Of a DNA stretch of 64,000 bases, positions 16,493 through 24,875 are shown in pieces. The position numbers were made by a program, and so were the translations under genes. The notes under the pieces were generated by a model, which saw only the letters and a list, made by a program, of their open reading frames with translations, was not told the DNA's origin and searched no databases. The stretch's first letter is position 1; the number at the start of each line of letters is the position of its first letter. Source of the DNA: Armatimonadetes bacterium UBA5352 (GTDB lineage Bacteria; Armatimonadota; Zipacnadia; Zipacnadales; UBA5352); NCBI GenBank assembly GCA_002411015.1, contig DHPY01000075.1, forward strand, positions 1 to 64,000. The letters are read 5' to 3'.

Positions 16493-18517
16493 TCAGTCGC
16501 CGATCGGCTCATTGGTCGGCGCATCATCTGCGTTGGCATCGTCAGCCGCTGCGCCGTCGCCAGGCGGCAGGGCGTGGATCGCTAAGAGGTCTCCGTCGGC
16601 ATACCTGGCCATCGCGGCGGTGATGATCTCCCGTGCGATTGGCGCAGCCGCCTCGCTCCCGCCTCCACCCTCGGTCACGAGAACGGTGCATGCAAAGCGC
16701 GGGTTCTCGTAGGGCGCCCAGCAGACGAACCAGGCGTGGGTCTCGGTGCCGGGAGGTCCGAACTGGGCGGAGCCGGTCTTGCCGGCGGTGCTGAAGCCGA
16801 CATTGGCGAGTCCGCGCGCTGTGCCGTGGCTGCCGATGACCGCGCGGCGAGCTCCCTCCTGCACGGCCTTCAGGTTCCTCGGGGCGCAGTCCAGCTCGCC
16901 GACGACTTCGCCGCGGAAGAGCGTGCTGCCGCGCTCGAGGTAGCCGGGCCACTCAATCTTGCGGACCAGTTGCGGGGTGAGGACCTTCCCACCGTTGGCG
17001 ACGGCGGCAGTCATGACGGCCATCTGCATCGGCGTCACGAGCAGGTAGCTCTGCCCCATGACGTACTGCAGCGAATCGCCGAGGTACCAGTCCTCATCGA
17101 GTTCGTCGGCCTTCCACTCGGGGTCAGGGACGCGCCCGCACAGCTCTCCCGGCAGGCCACAGTTGGTGGAGCTGCCGAGGCCGAACTTCCTGGCGTAGGC
17201 GGCTATGGTGGAGGATGTCAGGCCGTGCTTGCGCACAAGCTCATAGAAGTAGACATCGCACGACTGCGCCAGGCCTTCGTAGAGATCAAGGTAGCCACCG
17301 TGGTTCTTCCAGCACTTGTATACCCACGGTCGGGAGCCGCTACCGACGCTGATGAAGCCGCGGCACTCGGCGCTGCTCTGCGGAGTTACCCCGGTCGTCT
17401 CGAGGGCCGCGAGCGAGGTGACGAGCTTGAAGATCGAGCCCGGAGGATAGGTGCCGGAGATCGCCTTGTTCACGAAGGGCAGTCGCTTGTCCTCGGCGAG
17501 ACGCGCGTACTGGTCCTTCGGCAGTCCCTGCACCCACAGATTGGGGTCAACACTGGGCTCTGATGCCATGACAAGCACCTCGCCCGTGTTGACGTCCATC
17601 AGGATGGCCGCGCCGGTGCGCTTCGTGCCGATGGCCTTGTCCAGCGCCTCCTCCGCGATCCTCTGAAGTTCGGCGTCAATCGTCAGATAGACGCCGGCGC
17701 CCTGCTGGGCCTCGCGCTCCTCACGGATCAGCCGGATCGGCCGGTTGAACTTGTCTACCTCCCAGACCCGCATTCCCCGCCGCCCCTGCAGCAGCGGTGT
17801 GGGCGGATCGGTGGATGGGTCCAGCTCGTAGGCGGCCTCGATGCCGTCCTTGCCGAAGACGGAGTCGCCCTTGTAGACCGGGTCGTCGCTCCAGGGCTCA
17901 GTGGGCCACGGCGTCTGCCGCTCATCCTCGGCCGGGAACTGCAGATGCTTCCACTGCTTGTACTCCTCCGCGCTGATGGCGCGGGCGTACCCGAGGAGAT
18001 GTGATGCGAGACGGCCGTTGGGGTAGTAGCGGCGGAACTGCTGCCCGACACTCACGCCGGGGAGTTCGCTGCGTCGTTCCTGTATCTGGGCGACGAGATC
18101 GAACGGCAGGTCCTCGGCGAAGCGGCCGAGGGAGGTGGGCGTGAAGTGAGATGCCTGGCAGACCTCCTCGATGGCCGCACGGACATCGGTGGTGCTGACG
18201 TTGCGCTCGCGCAGGACGCTGGCGAGGAAGGTGACGATGCGCTCGCGTTCCTCCTGATCGGAGACCGAAGGGAGCTCGGCGGGGGTGATGATGACCGTCC
18301 AGTTCGGGCGGTTCTCGGCGAGGACCACGCCGTTGCGATCGTAGATGAGGCCTCTGGGTGCGGGAGTCGTGACGACGGTCGTGCGGTTCTGCAGCGCCTT
18401 CTCGCGGAAATCCACCCACTGAGTAAGCTGCAGCATCCACAGACGGCCCGTCAGCGTGATGAGCAACACGCCGACGAACAGGCCGACTGTCTTCAGTCTG
18501 AAGTCGAATCCGTTCAA
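16493..18517 (-). CDS. mrdA: Penicillin-binding protein 2 (elongation transpeptidase)
   Basis: A 674-residue class B PBP, which cross-links peptidoglycan during cell elongation as partner of RodA. One N-terminal membrane helix (LKTVGLFVGVLLITLTGRLWML, about 8-29) anchors it, followed by the RGLIYDRNGVVLAEN dimerisation segment. The transpeptidase motifs are complete: SIFK near residue 361, SCD at QSCDVYFYE near 425 (the usual SxN place in PBP2 proteins), and KTGSAQ near 579. The tail is short and acidic. TTG 18517 is the likely start with GAGAG four bases upstream; no ATG fits. No rodA is present in the window. The gene lies between PBP1A and FemX on the same strand. Confidence 0.92.
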   Translation of the reverse strand: MNGFDFRLKTVGLFVGVLLITLTGRLWMLQLTQWVDFREKALQNRTTVVTTPAPRGLIYDRNGVVLAENRPNWTVIITPAELPSVSDQEERERIVTFLASVLRERNVSTTDVRAAIEEVCQASHFTPTSLGRFAEDLPFDLVAQIQERRSELPGVSVGQQFRRYYPNGRLASHLLGYARAISAEEYKQWKHLQFPAEDERQTPWPTEPWSDDPVYKGDSVFGKDGIEAAYELDPSTDPPTPLLQGRRGMRVWEVDKFNRPIRLIREEREAQQGAGVYLTIDAELQRIAEEALDKAIGTKRTGAAILMDVNTGEVLVMASEPSVDPNLWVQGLPKDQYARLAEDKRLPFVNKAISGTYPPGSIFKLVTSLAALETTGVTPQSSAECRGFISVGSGSRPWVYKCWKNHGGYLDLYEGLAQSCDVYFYELVRKHGLTSSTIAAYARKFGLGSSTNCGLPGELCGRVPDPEWKADELDEDWYLGDSLQYVMGQSYLLVTPMQMAVMTAAVANGGKVLTPQLVRKIEWPGYLERGSTLFRGEVVGELDCAPRNLKAVQEGARRAVIGSHGTARGLANVGFSTAGKTGSAQFGPPGTETHAWFVCWAPYENPRFACTVLVTEGGGGSEAAAPIAREIITAAMARYADGDLLAIHALPPGDGAAADDANADDAPTNEPIGD

Positions 18518-18604
18518 TGCACTCTCGCTAACTGGTGGTCGTGGCGTACCTGTGGCAGGTCCGCTGCCGTGTAGTGCTGCCCGGGGCGGGCTGGGTCACC
18601 CGTG

Positions 18605-21094
18605 TCACTCGCCGCCGCCATTGGTATCGACGGGCTCCGGCGCGGCCGGGGGCGGTTCGGGCGCCGGCGCGGGCGCCGGTGCGGGCTCAGGGGCAGGCTG
18701 CGGGCTCTCACGCGGCGGCCGTGGTCTGGAGGCGCCGGAGGATCCTCCATGGACCGTGCAGCGGCCGGGCCCGCTGCCCGCGGGGAAGCTGCGCTCGACG
18801 GTATCAGGGCAGTATGGCCCCGCGGCGCCGCCGGACTGCGAGCACACGGTGACGGTAACGCTGCCGCCGCCTCCACCGCCTCCGCCGCGGGAGGGCGTGG
18901 CAGGCTCAGGGCGCGAGGTGCTGCCTCCGCCGCTGCTGCCGCCGCCACTTCGCCGCGAACCGCGATGGACGGAGCATGCGCCTGGAGGCGCCTCCCCGGC
19001 ACTCAGCACACGCTCTACGGTATCCGGACAGTACGGAGTGGCGAGGCCGCCGCTTGAGGTACAGACCGTCACACGCCGCCCACCCGTCAGGGCCTCGCTC
19101 GGCTCGCGCTTCTCTTTGTCATCGTCCTCTTCAGCCCGATCTCTGGACCTGTCGCCGTGCCGGCTCGCAACCACGCCCGTGCCCTCTGGATACTCGCCCT
19201 CAACGCCGAGGACATCGGTGGCCTGGCTGATGAACTCGCGCCAGGCGGGGGCTGCGAAGCCGCTGCCGCTGGCGCCGCGCATCGGCTTGTTGTTGTCGTT
19301 GCCGACCCAGACGGCGCATGAGAGGTCAGGCGTGAAGCCCACCCACCACGCGTCCTGGCCGGACTGCGTCGTGCCGGTCTTCCCCGCACAGGGGAGGCCG
19401 GATATGCTCGCGGACCTGCCGGTGCCGCTGGTCACGACGTAGCGCAGACACTGGATCATGCTGATCGCGGCGGCCTTGCTGAGTACGCGCTCCTGGTGCG
19501 GCGCGCGGTACTCGATCAGGTCACCGCGGTAGTCCTGGATGGTGTGGTAGAGCCGCATGTCGGGGCGCCAGCCGCCGGAGGCGAAGGCGCAGTAGCCGAG
19601 CGCGTGCTCCAGCGGCGAGATCTCAGACACCCCGAGTGCCAGCGACGGGTACGGCGCCAGCCGGTCCTCTGGGATGTTGAGGATGCGGGCGGCATAGCGG
19701 CGCGTCTTATTGACGCCGACGGCGCGGATCAGGCGCACGGCGACGAGGTTCACTGACTGGCCCAGCGCGCTCTTGAGCGTGTGGCTTCCGCCCTGACCGG
19801 AGGTGTAGTTCTTGGGCGACCAGTCGCCGATGGTGAGTGGCCCTCCGCTGAAGACCGAGCTTGGGCTGTAGCCGGACTCGAAGGCCGCGGCGAAGAGGTA
19901 GGGCTTGAATGATGAACCGGGCTGGCGCCCCCACTGGGGCGGGCCGGGATGGGCGCGATTATACTGGATCTCCTCCCAGTCGCCGACGCCGCCGACCATG
20001 GCGAGCACATCGCCGGTCTGCACGCTCACGCATGCCAGCGCTCCCTGCCCGACCGGCCCCGCCCAGAGGTTGCGGTTGCGGCGCAGCGTCTCCACACGCT
20101 GCGTGAGTTCGCGCTCGGCGATCTCCTGCAGCCGCATGTCGAGCGTGGTGTAAATGCGCAGGCCGCCTTTCCAGACGGCATCGTGGCCGTAGCGGGGGTC
20201 GTTCACGAGCTGGCGGAGGACCAGGTTCGTGAAATGCTGGGCCTTGAAGACGGCCACGCCTCGGTCGGTGCGCGGGGCCAGCCTGCTCTGTATCTGCTCG
20301 TTGTGGGCTTCGTCCTTCTCCTCGGTGCTGATGTAGCCAAGCTGGAGCATCTTCGTCAGCACTACGAGCCGGCGCTTCCTGGCCTCCTGGGGATTATCGT
20401 AGGGCGAGTAGAGGCTCGGCCTGCGTGGCAGCCCCGCGAGGAGTGTGGCCTCGCCCAGGGTCAGGTCGTCAACATCCTTGTCAAAGTAGGTCTGCGCCGC
20501 CGATTGCACGCCGTACGCGCCCTGACCGTAGTAGACCTCGTTGAGATACATCTCGAGGATCTCGTCTTTGGAGAACTTGCGCTCGAACTGCAGCGCGAGC
20601 AGCATCTCCTTGAGCTTCCGATCGAAGGTACGATCGGCGGTCAACCACACGTTCTTGACGAGCTGCTGCGTGATGGTGGAGCCGCCCTGGGAGATGCCGC
20701 CGCGGATGATATTCTCTTTGAGCGCGCGCAGGATGCCTTCGGGGTCAATGCCGTGGTGCGCCTCGAAGCGTTCGTCCTCGATGGCGATGGTGGCCTGCTG
20801 GAGGTATCGCGGGACCCGCGAGAGCTCAACCGGCGTGCGATCTTCCTCCGCGATACGCGCAAGCAGCGTGTGCGAGACGGTGCCGTCCTTGTTCCGCTCG
20901 GTGGAGTAGATCTCGGTGACACCGGGCGGGCGGTACTTCGTGAAGTCGATGTCATCGGGCAGGACATCGAGGACGCTCCGGTAGCCGCCGTACACAAAGC
21001 CTGCGATCCCGAAGGATCCCAGCAGTATCAGGGCATTGAGTACCCGGAAGCTCCTCAGGATGCGGTTCCCGCTGCGTTTGCGCTGCTTCTTCAT
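18605..21094 (-). CDS. Class A penicillin-binding protein 1A with duplicated C-terminal Cys modules
   Basis: An 829-residue bifunctional peptidoglycan glycosyltransferase/transpeptidase. A membrane helix (about 18-36) is followed by the glycosyltransferase domain with EDERFEAHHGID (about 107), GGSTITQQLVKN (about 137) and RKFSKDEILEMYLNEVYYG. The transpeptidase motifs are SSFK (about 394), SVN (about 448) and KTGTT (about 571). After residue 650 comes an unusual tail. Two copies of a Cys-containing unit (VTVC..SGG..xPYCPDTVER..xxG..xPG.C.VH at about 675-712 and 748-785) are separated by Gly/Ser-rich and Pro-rich linkers, ending in a Pro/Ala/Glu run. ATG 21094 has GGAGAG five bases upstream. 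The gene opens the wall cluster. Confidence 0.93.
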   Translation of the reverse strand: MKKQRKRSGNRILRSFRVLNALILLGSFGIAGFVYGGYRSVLDVLPDDIDFTKYRPPGVTEIYSTERNKDGTVSHTLLARIAEEDRTPVELSRVPRYLQQATIAIEDERFEAHHGIDPEGILRALKENIIRGGISQGGSTITQQLVKNVWLTADRTFDRKLKEMLLALQFERKFSKDEILEMYLNEVYYGQGAYGVQSAAQTYFDKDVDDLTLGEATLLAGLPRRPSLYSPYDNPQEARKRRLVVLTKMLQLGYISTEEKDEAHNEQIQSRLAPRTDRGVAVFKAQHFTNLVLRQLVNDPRYGHDAVWKGGLRIYTTLDMRLQEIAERELTQRVETLRRNRNLWAGPVGQGALACVSVQTGDVLAMVGGVGDWEEIQYNRAHPGPPQWGRQPGSSFKPYLFAAAFESGYSPSSVFSGGPLTIGDWSPKNYTSGQGGSHTLKSALGQSVNLVAVRLIRAVGVNKTRRYAARILNIPEDRLAPYPSLALGVSEISPLEHALGYCAFASGGWRPDMRLYHTIQDYRGDLIEYRAPHQERVLSKAAAISMIQCLRYVVTSGTGRSASISGLPCAGKTGTTQSGQDAWWVGFTPDLSCAVWVGNDNNKPMRGASGSGFAAPAWREFISQATDVLGVEGEYPEGTGVVASRHGDRSRDRAEEDDDKEKREPSEALTGGRRVTVCTSSGGLATPYCPDTVERVLSAGEAPPGACSVHRGSRRSGGGSSGGGSTSRPEPATPSRGGGGGGGGSVTVTVCSQSGGAAGPYCPDTVERSFPAGSGPGRCTVHGGSSGASRPRPPRESPQPAPEPAPAPAPAPEPPPAAPEPVDTNGGGE

Positions 21095-21204
21095 GATAGC
21101 TCTCCACCCGGAGGCGGTTGCGTGGCAGGCTGTACAACGCGAACAGGCCGGCGCGCGGGGCGCCGTTGAAGGTATTGACGAGCGGCTGGTTGATCGAGTT
21201 CCCG

Positions 21205-22008
21205 TCAGCAGTGCGCCGAGCCGCGCCGGGCATCGGCGAGCATCCGCGCGTGCCGCTCGCAGAGCACGGATTGAGGGCTCAGGTGCGCCTCAAAGAGCTC
21301 ATCATGCGTCCGCGCCTGGTGCAGAGGGCAGGTAGGCTGCACGCAGTCCTCATCGCCGAAGAGCCGGTGGAAGAGCGCCTGCAGCGCGTAGCCGGTGGCC
21401 ACGCGCGTGATCTCCTCATCGCCGTACCGGAGCGCGTGCGTGCCGAACTCCTCATCAAGCTCCTCAGCGGCGTCATCCATCCCGAAGCCGAGCAACTGCG
21501 TGCGGCGGAAAGTGTACTCCCGCGGCAGCTCGAGCGCCTCGAAGAAGCCGGTGGTCGAGATGATCGTGGGCTCCCCGTGCTGAACGATGCGCAGCCTGAA
21601 GAGCGGCTCCCCGGCCCTGAACTCGCCGATGCACTGGGTGATGAAGGCCAGGTGCAGACGCCCGGCGCCGCGCTCAGCCGCGGGCACAAGCGGCCGCATG
21701 ACCTCCTGCAGCGGCTTCGCGAGGTAGACTGCGCCGAGGTCGCGGTCCTCGGGTGACACCGGCTCGGCGTCGGCACGGAGGTCGGGATGCACGAGGTTGT
21801 GCACCTCGCGCTCCTCCAGCCGCGCGACGATCTCACCGGTGAGCATCTCCACCTGCGGCAGCTCGAACTGGCCGAGGTGCCAGGTGAAGAAGTCGGTGCG
21901 CGTCTCGACCTGCGTCTCCGGCAACAGCTCGGCGAGGGTCTTCCCCACCTCGACGATGTTCAGGCCGAACGCTTCGGGTGCGTCATAGATGTATATCCAC
22001 TCGAGCAT
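21205..22008 (-). CDS. Putative metallopeptidase of the DUF6775 type
   Basis: A 267-residue cytoplasmic protein. The family name is from memory of similar proteins in planctomycete-like genomes and is not certain. Visible: an alpha/beta N-terminal half (LEWIYIYDAPEAFGLNIVEVGKTLAELL), a central region on EAVHNL.HPDLR-like text, and a C-terminal stretch C-x3-H-x12-L-x12-C-x2-H (CPLHQARTHDELFEAHL ... LCERHARML, about 228-258) that could bind a metal. A classic HExxH is not present, so the peptidase label is weak. ATG 22008 lacks a good Shine-Dalgarno but lies 15 bases after the stop of the upstream gene, suggesting translational coupling. Confidence 0.55.
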   Translation of the reverse strand: MLEWIYIYDAPEAFGLNIVEVGKTLAELLPETQVETRTDFFTWHLGQFELPQVEMLTGEIVARLEEREVHNLVHPDLRADAEPVSPEDRDLGAVYLAKPLQEVMRPLVPAAERGAGRLHLAFITQCIGEFRAGEPLFRLRIVQHGEPTIISTTGFFEALELPREYTFRRTQLLGFGMDDAAEELDEEFGTHALRYGDEEITRVATGYALQALFHRLFGDEDCVQPTCPLHQARTHDELFEAHLSPQSVLCERHARMLADARRGSAHC

Positions 22009-22023
22009 GGTCGTTGTTGGCGC

Positions 22024-22590
22024 TTACCGCGGCATCACAATGATCTCGCGGATGCGCAGATCGAAGCAGGTATTGCTGAATGCAGGGCTGATGACCAGAG
22101 CGGTATCGGCGCCGCCCTCAGTGCCCGCGATGCTGATGGCCTCGGCATTCATGTCGAGCAGGCCCGCATCCGCGGCCATCAGGGCGCACTCGACGGCTAC
22201 CTTGGTGCCCTGGCCGATGGTGTAGTAGGTGTGCGCCATGACCTGCGACGCGCTGACGGCGCCGATGGCGCTCAGGCCGCCGTCAATGCCGCCGAAGAGC
22301 GTGTGGGTGCCTGTCAGCACGCTCACCTCGCGCCGCCTCAGTTCGGCGATGATCTCCGGGTCCGGAGGGCAGTAGCGCTCCCAGTGGCCCGCTGAGAGGG
22401 TGACGGCGATGACGCGGCCGCCGCCGAAATGCTCCGCGGCCTCAAGCGCGGTCCGGCCGGTGCTGGTGGCTACGACCATCTGCTCGATCCCGAGCGCTGA
22501 GGCGCGCTGCACGGCGTGGTCGAGCGTGGCACGGGTATTGCCTTCACCCGGCTCGGAGAAGATCAACGTCTGCAGCATCTGGTTTTCCAT
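22024..22590 (-). CDS. Stand-alone pyruvate kinase C-terminal (PK_C) domain protein
   Basis: A 188-residue protein consisting only of the alpha/beta domain found at the C-terminus of pyruvate kinases. Seen: GEGNTRATLDHAVQRASALGI (about 14-34), MVVATSTGRTALEAAEHF (about 38), VIAVTLSAG, VLTGTHTLFGG (about 90), IGQGTKVAVECALMAADAGLL (about 125), IAGTEGGADTALVISPAFSNT and FDLRIREII. These match the free-standing PK_C family (COG1751), whose role is not established; a regulatory or phosphosugar-binding function is often proposed. ATG 22590 has GGGGAG ten bases upstream. It forms a two-gene unit with the putative metallopeptidase and is divergent from cdaA. Confidence 0.8.
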   Translation of the reverse strand: MENQMLQTLIFSEPGEGNTRATLDHAVQRASALGIEQMVVATSTGRTALEAAEHFGGGRVIAVTLSAGHWERYCPPDPEIIAELRRREVSVLTGTHTLFGGIDGGLSAIGAVSASQVMAHTYYTIGQGTKVAVECALMAADAGLLDMNAEAISIAGTEGGADTALVISPAFSNTCFDLRIREIIVMPR

Positions 22591-22716
22591 GGCGGCGCCG
22601 CTCCCCGTATGCGTGTGTCAGTGCTGGTGAATGATACCGTGTTCGGCCCTGCAAGACAAGGCGCCGGGGGCTGCATCGCCAGTCGGCGGGCGCATGGTGT
22701 GCGCGCCGGGGATTTG

Positions 22717-22746
22717 TTGACGCTGCCGCGGGGGCTGTGATATTAT
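22717..22746 (+). promoter_or_regulatory. Sigma-70 promoter of the cdaA-cdaR-glmS operon
   Basis: TTGACG (22717-22722, five of six) and TATTAT (22741-22746, five of six) are 18 bases apart, and TGA just before the -10 gives an extended -10 TGn element. The predicted start near 22753 leaves a leader of about 54 bases. It is one of the best promoters in the window. Confidence 0.75.
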
Positions 22747-22806
22747 TCGGGCACTCCAAAGTTCCCCCGTTGAGCGCGGTAATACGACCAGCACAGGGCA
22801 GGGCTG

Positions 22807-23637
22807 ATGGGCTCCGGGCTTGCCGAACAGGCAATCACCACCTTCATCGGGATGCGCCCCCTGGACATACTGGTGGCGGTGCTTGATGTCGTGGTGGTAT
22901 CGTACATCATCTACCGCGGCCTTATGCTCCTTCAGGGCACTCGCGGCGGGTCAGTCATCAAGGGCCTGCTGGTGGTGCTCCTGCTGCTGTGGCTGAGCTC
23001 AGGCCTCCCCACGCTGAACTGGATCCTCCGCCAGCTCGTCCTGCCGGGCGTCATCGCGCTGGTTGTGATCTTCCAGCCGGAGCTCAGGACTGCGCTTGAG
23101 CGGCTGGGGCGCGCGGGACTGCTGGGATTCAGCATCGGTCGAGTGGACAGCGGCGCGTCACAACGAGTCATCAACGAGATTGTGGACGCGGCTGAGGAGA
23201 TGTCGTCACGGCGGATCGGCTCGCTGATGGTCCTTCAGCGTGACAGCGGGCTGATGGATATCACCCGCACGGGCAAGACCCTGAACGCACGTGTATCGGT
23301 TGACGCGCTGATCACAATCTTCTACCCGAATACCCCGCTGCATGATGGCGCGGTGGTCATCCGCGATGACATCATCGTGGCGGCGGGATGTGTCCTGCCC
23401 CACTCCGAGCAGCCCGGGCTCTCCGTCGCTACGGGAATGCGGCACCGCGCGGCGCTCGGTCTGTCCGAACGCACCGACGCAGCGGTGGTGGTCGTCTCCG
23501 AGGAGACGGGAGCGATCTCCCTGGCGGTTGAGGGGAACCTCGCGCCGGACCTTGAGCGCACCGAGCTTGCGGAGAGGCTCAACAAGCTCTTCGAGCCGCC
23601 CGACGAGCGCGTGAGGCGGCTGTTCTGGCGCTGGTAG
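22807..23637 (+). CDS. cdaA: Diadenylate cyclase CdaA
   Basis: Condenses two ATP into the second messenger cyclic di-AMP at the membrane. The 276-residue protein has three hydrophobic segments in the first 90 residues (ILVAVLDVVVVSYIIYRGL, VIKGLLVVLLLLWLSSGL, LVLPGVIALVVIFQ). The DisA_N catalytic domain follows, with the signature LHDGAVVI (DGA, about residue 179) and MRHRAALGLSE (RHR, about 212). Downstream come cdaR and glmS. Start ATG 22807 has only a weak GGGC-type ribosome site. In Firmicutes CdaR and GlmM control this enzyme and link c-di-AMP to wall-precursor supply; glmM is not here. Confidence 0.95.
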   Translation: MGSGLAEQAITTFIGMRPLDILVAVLDVVVVSYIIYRGLMLLQGTRGGSVIKGLLVVLLLLWLSSGLPTLNWILRQLVLPGVIALVVIFQPELRTALERLGRAGLLGFSIGRVDSGASQRVINEIVDAAEEMSSRRIGSLMVLQRDSGLMDITRTGKTLNARVSVDALITIFYPNTPLHDGAVVIRDDIIVAAGCVLPHSEQPGLSVATGMRHRAALGLSERTDAAVVVVSEETGAISLAVEGNLAPDLERTELAERLNKLFEPPDERVRRLFWRW

Positions 23638-23661
23638 CCAATCTCAGCACGTGGAGGGCCA

Positions 23662-24852
23662 ATGCATCGCAGTCGCGTCCACAACTGGATCGGCCCACTT
23701 CTCCTGGAGAATTGGCCCACGAAGCTCCTGTCGGTCATCGTGGCGGTTATCCTATGGTTCCACGTACTCAGCGTTGAGGACCCTCAGAAGACACAGGCCG
23801 TCACAGTCCCGGTGGTGCCGATCAATGAGCCATCGGAACTGAAGGCGATCGGGATAACTCCAGATACGGTGGAGCTGCGGCTGCGCGGGCGTGAGAGCGC
23901 GCTCTCACAGGCGGAGACAGGCCGGATACGGATGGAGGCGAACCTGCGGGATGCCAAGGTTGGCGGGAATGACGTCCAGCTTCGCGTGACGGGCGTCCCG
24001 CTCAGCCTGGCGGTGGTGCCGGGCTACCCAACGACCGCGCAGGTGGAGATGGACACGATCATCACGCGCGCGCGGCCGGTGAACGAAAGCGTACATGGCG
24101 TGCCGGCGCGCGGCTTCGTGATTGAGAAGGTGACGGTTGAGCCGGGCGAGGTTTCGGTCCGTGGCGCGACGAGTGCGGTACGGGACGTCGCTCGCGCGGT
24201 CGCGGTCGTGGACGTCTCGGGGATCAACAAGAGCGCACCCTTTGAGGTGCGCGCCGAGGCTCGCGACAACCGGAACGTCGCGGTCACGGGAGTGGAGCTT
24301 CGGCCGGCCATCGTGACGGTGACGGTTGAGGTGCGGGAGTTGAACGTGAAGTATGTGCCGGTGCGACCGGTACTGGGCAACCCGCCCTCGGGCTATCGCG
24401 TGTCGGGCGTGCGCGCCGATCCGGAGATCGTGACGATCACGAGCGATCAGGACCTGACGCAGTTGCAGTCGGTCCCGACGCTACTGGTGGACATTTCCGG
24501 GCTGCGCGGAACAAAGGACTACTCAGTATCGCTCAATGTACCGTCGGGGATGCGGGTCGAGGGGCCGGCGGCGGTGCAGGTGACGGTGACGACTCAACCT
24601 GTCGGCGCCACCCCCTTCTCCGAGCCGCCATCGGAGGGTGGATCTCCGACCGGCGGCGCGCAGGAGGAGGTTGGCGGAGAGGAGGAAAACCCCGCCTCCC
24701 CGGTGAATCAGACGGACGAGCCTGGTTCGGGGGAGATCTCGGAGCAGGGCGGACCGCAGTCCGCAGCAGGTGGGGCGGAGCGGGACCGGTCGGACGATGG
24801 GCATGCTACCCGCGTAACGACGCCGCCGCGCGGTGACGGTGGCGGCACATAA
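23662..24852 (+). CDS. cdaR: YbbR-domain regulator of diadenylate cyclase (CdaR)
   Basis: A 396-residue membrane-anchored protein. One N-terminal helix (TKLLSVIVAVILWFHVLS, about 20-38) is followed by about four extracytoplasmic YbbR beta-domains, each opening with VTVPVVPINEP, ...ITRARPVNESVHG, ...VKYVPVRPVLG-type strands and ending in RGA/DVSG turns. The final 75 residues are Pro/Glu/Gly-rich and probably unstructured. CdaR binds CdaA through the membrane and modulates cyclase activity in Firmicutes. ATG 23662 follows GGAGG by about seven bases; the gap to cdaA is 24 bases and to glmS 23 bases, so one transcript is likely. Confidence 0.88.
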   Translation: MHRSRVHNWIGPLLLENWPTKLLSVIVAVILWFHVLSVEDPQKTQAVTVPVVPINEPSELKAIGITPDTVELRLRGRESALSQAETGRIRMEANLRDAKVGGNDVQLRVTGVPLSLAVVPGYPTTAQVEMDTIITRARPVNESVHGVPARGFVIEKVTVEPGEVSVRGATSAVRDVARAVAVVDVSGINKSAPFEVRAEARDNRNVAVTGVELRPAIVTVTVEVRELNVKYVPVRPVLGNPPSGYRVSGVRADPEIVTITSDQDLTQLQSVPTLLVDISGLRGTKDYSVSLNVPSGMRVEGPAAVQVTVTTQPVGATPFSEPPSEGGSPTGGAQEEVGGEEENPASPVNQTDEPGSGEISEQGGPQSAAGGAERDRSDDGHATRVTTPPRGDGGGT

Positions 24853-24875
24853 CGTTTGAAAGGAAGACATCGTCA

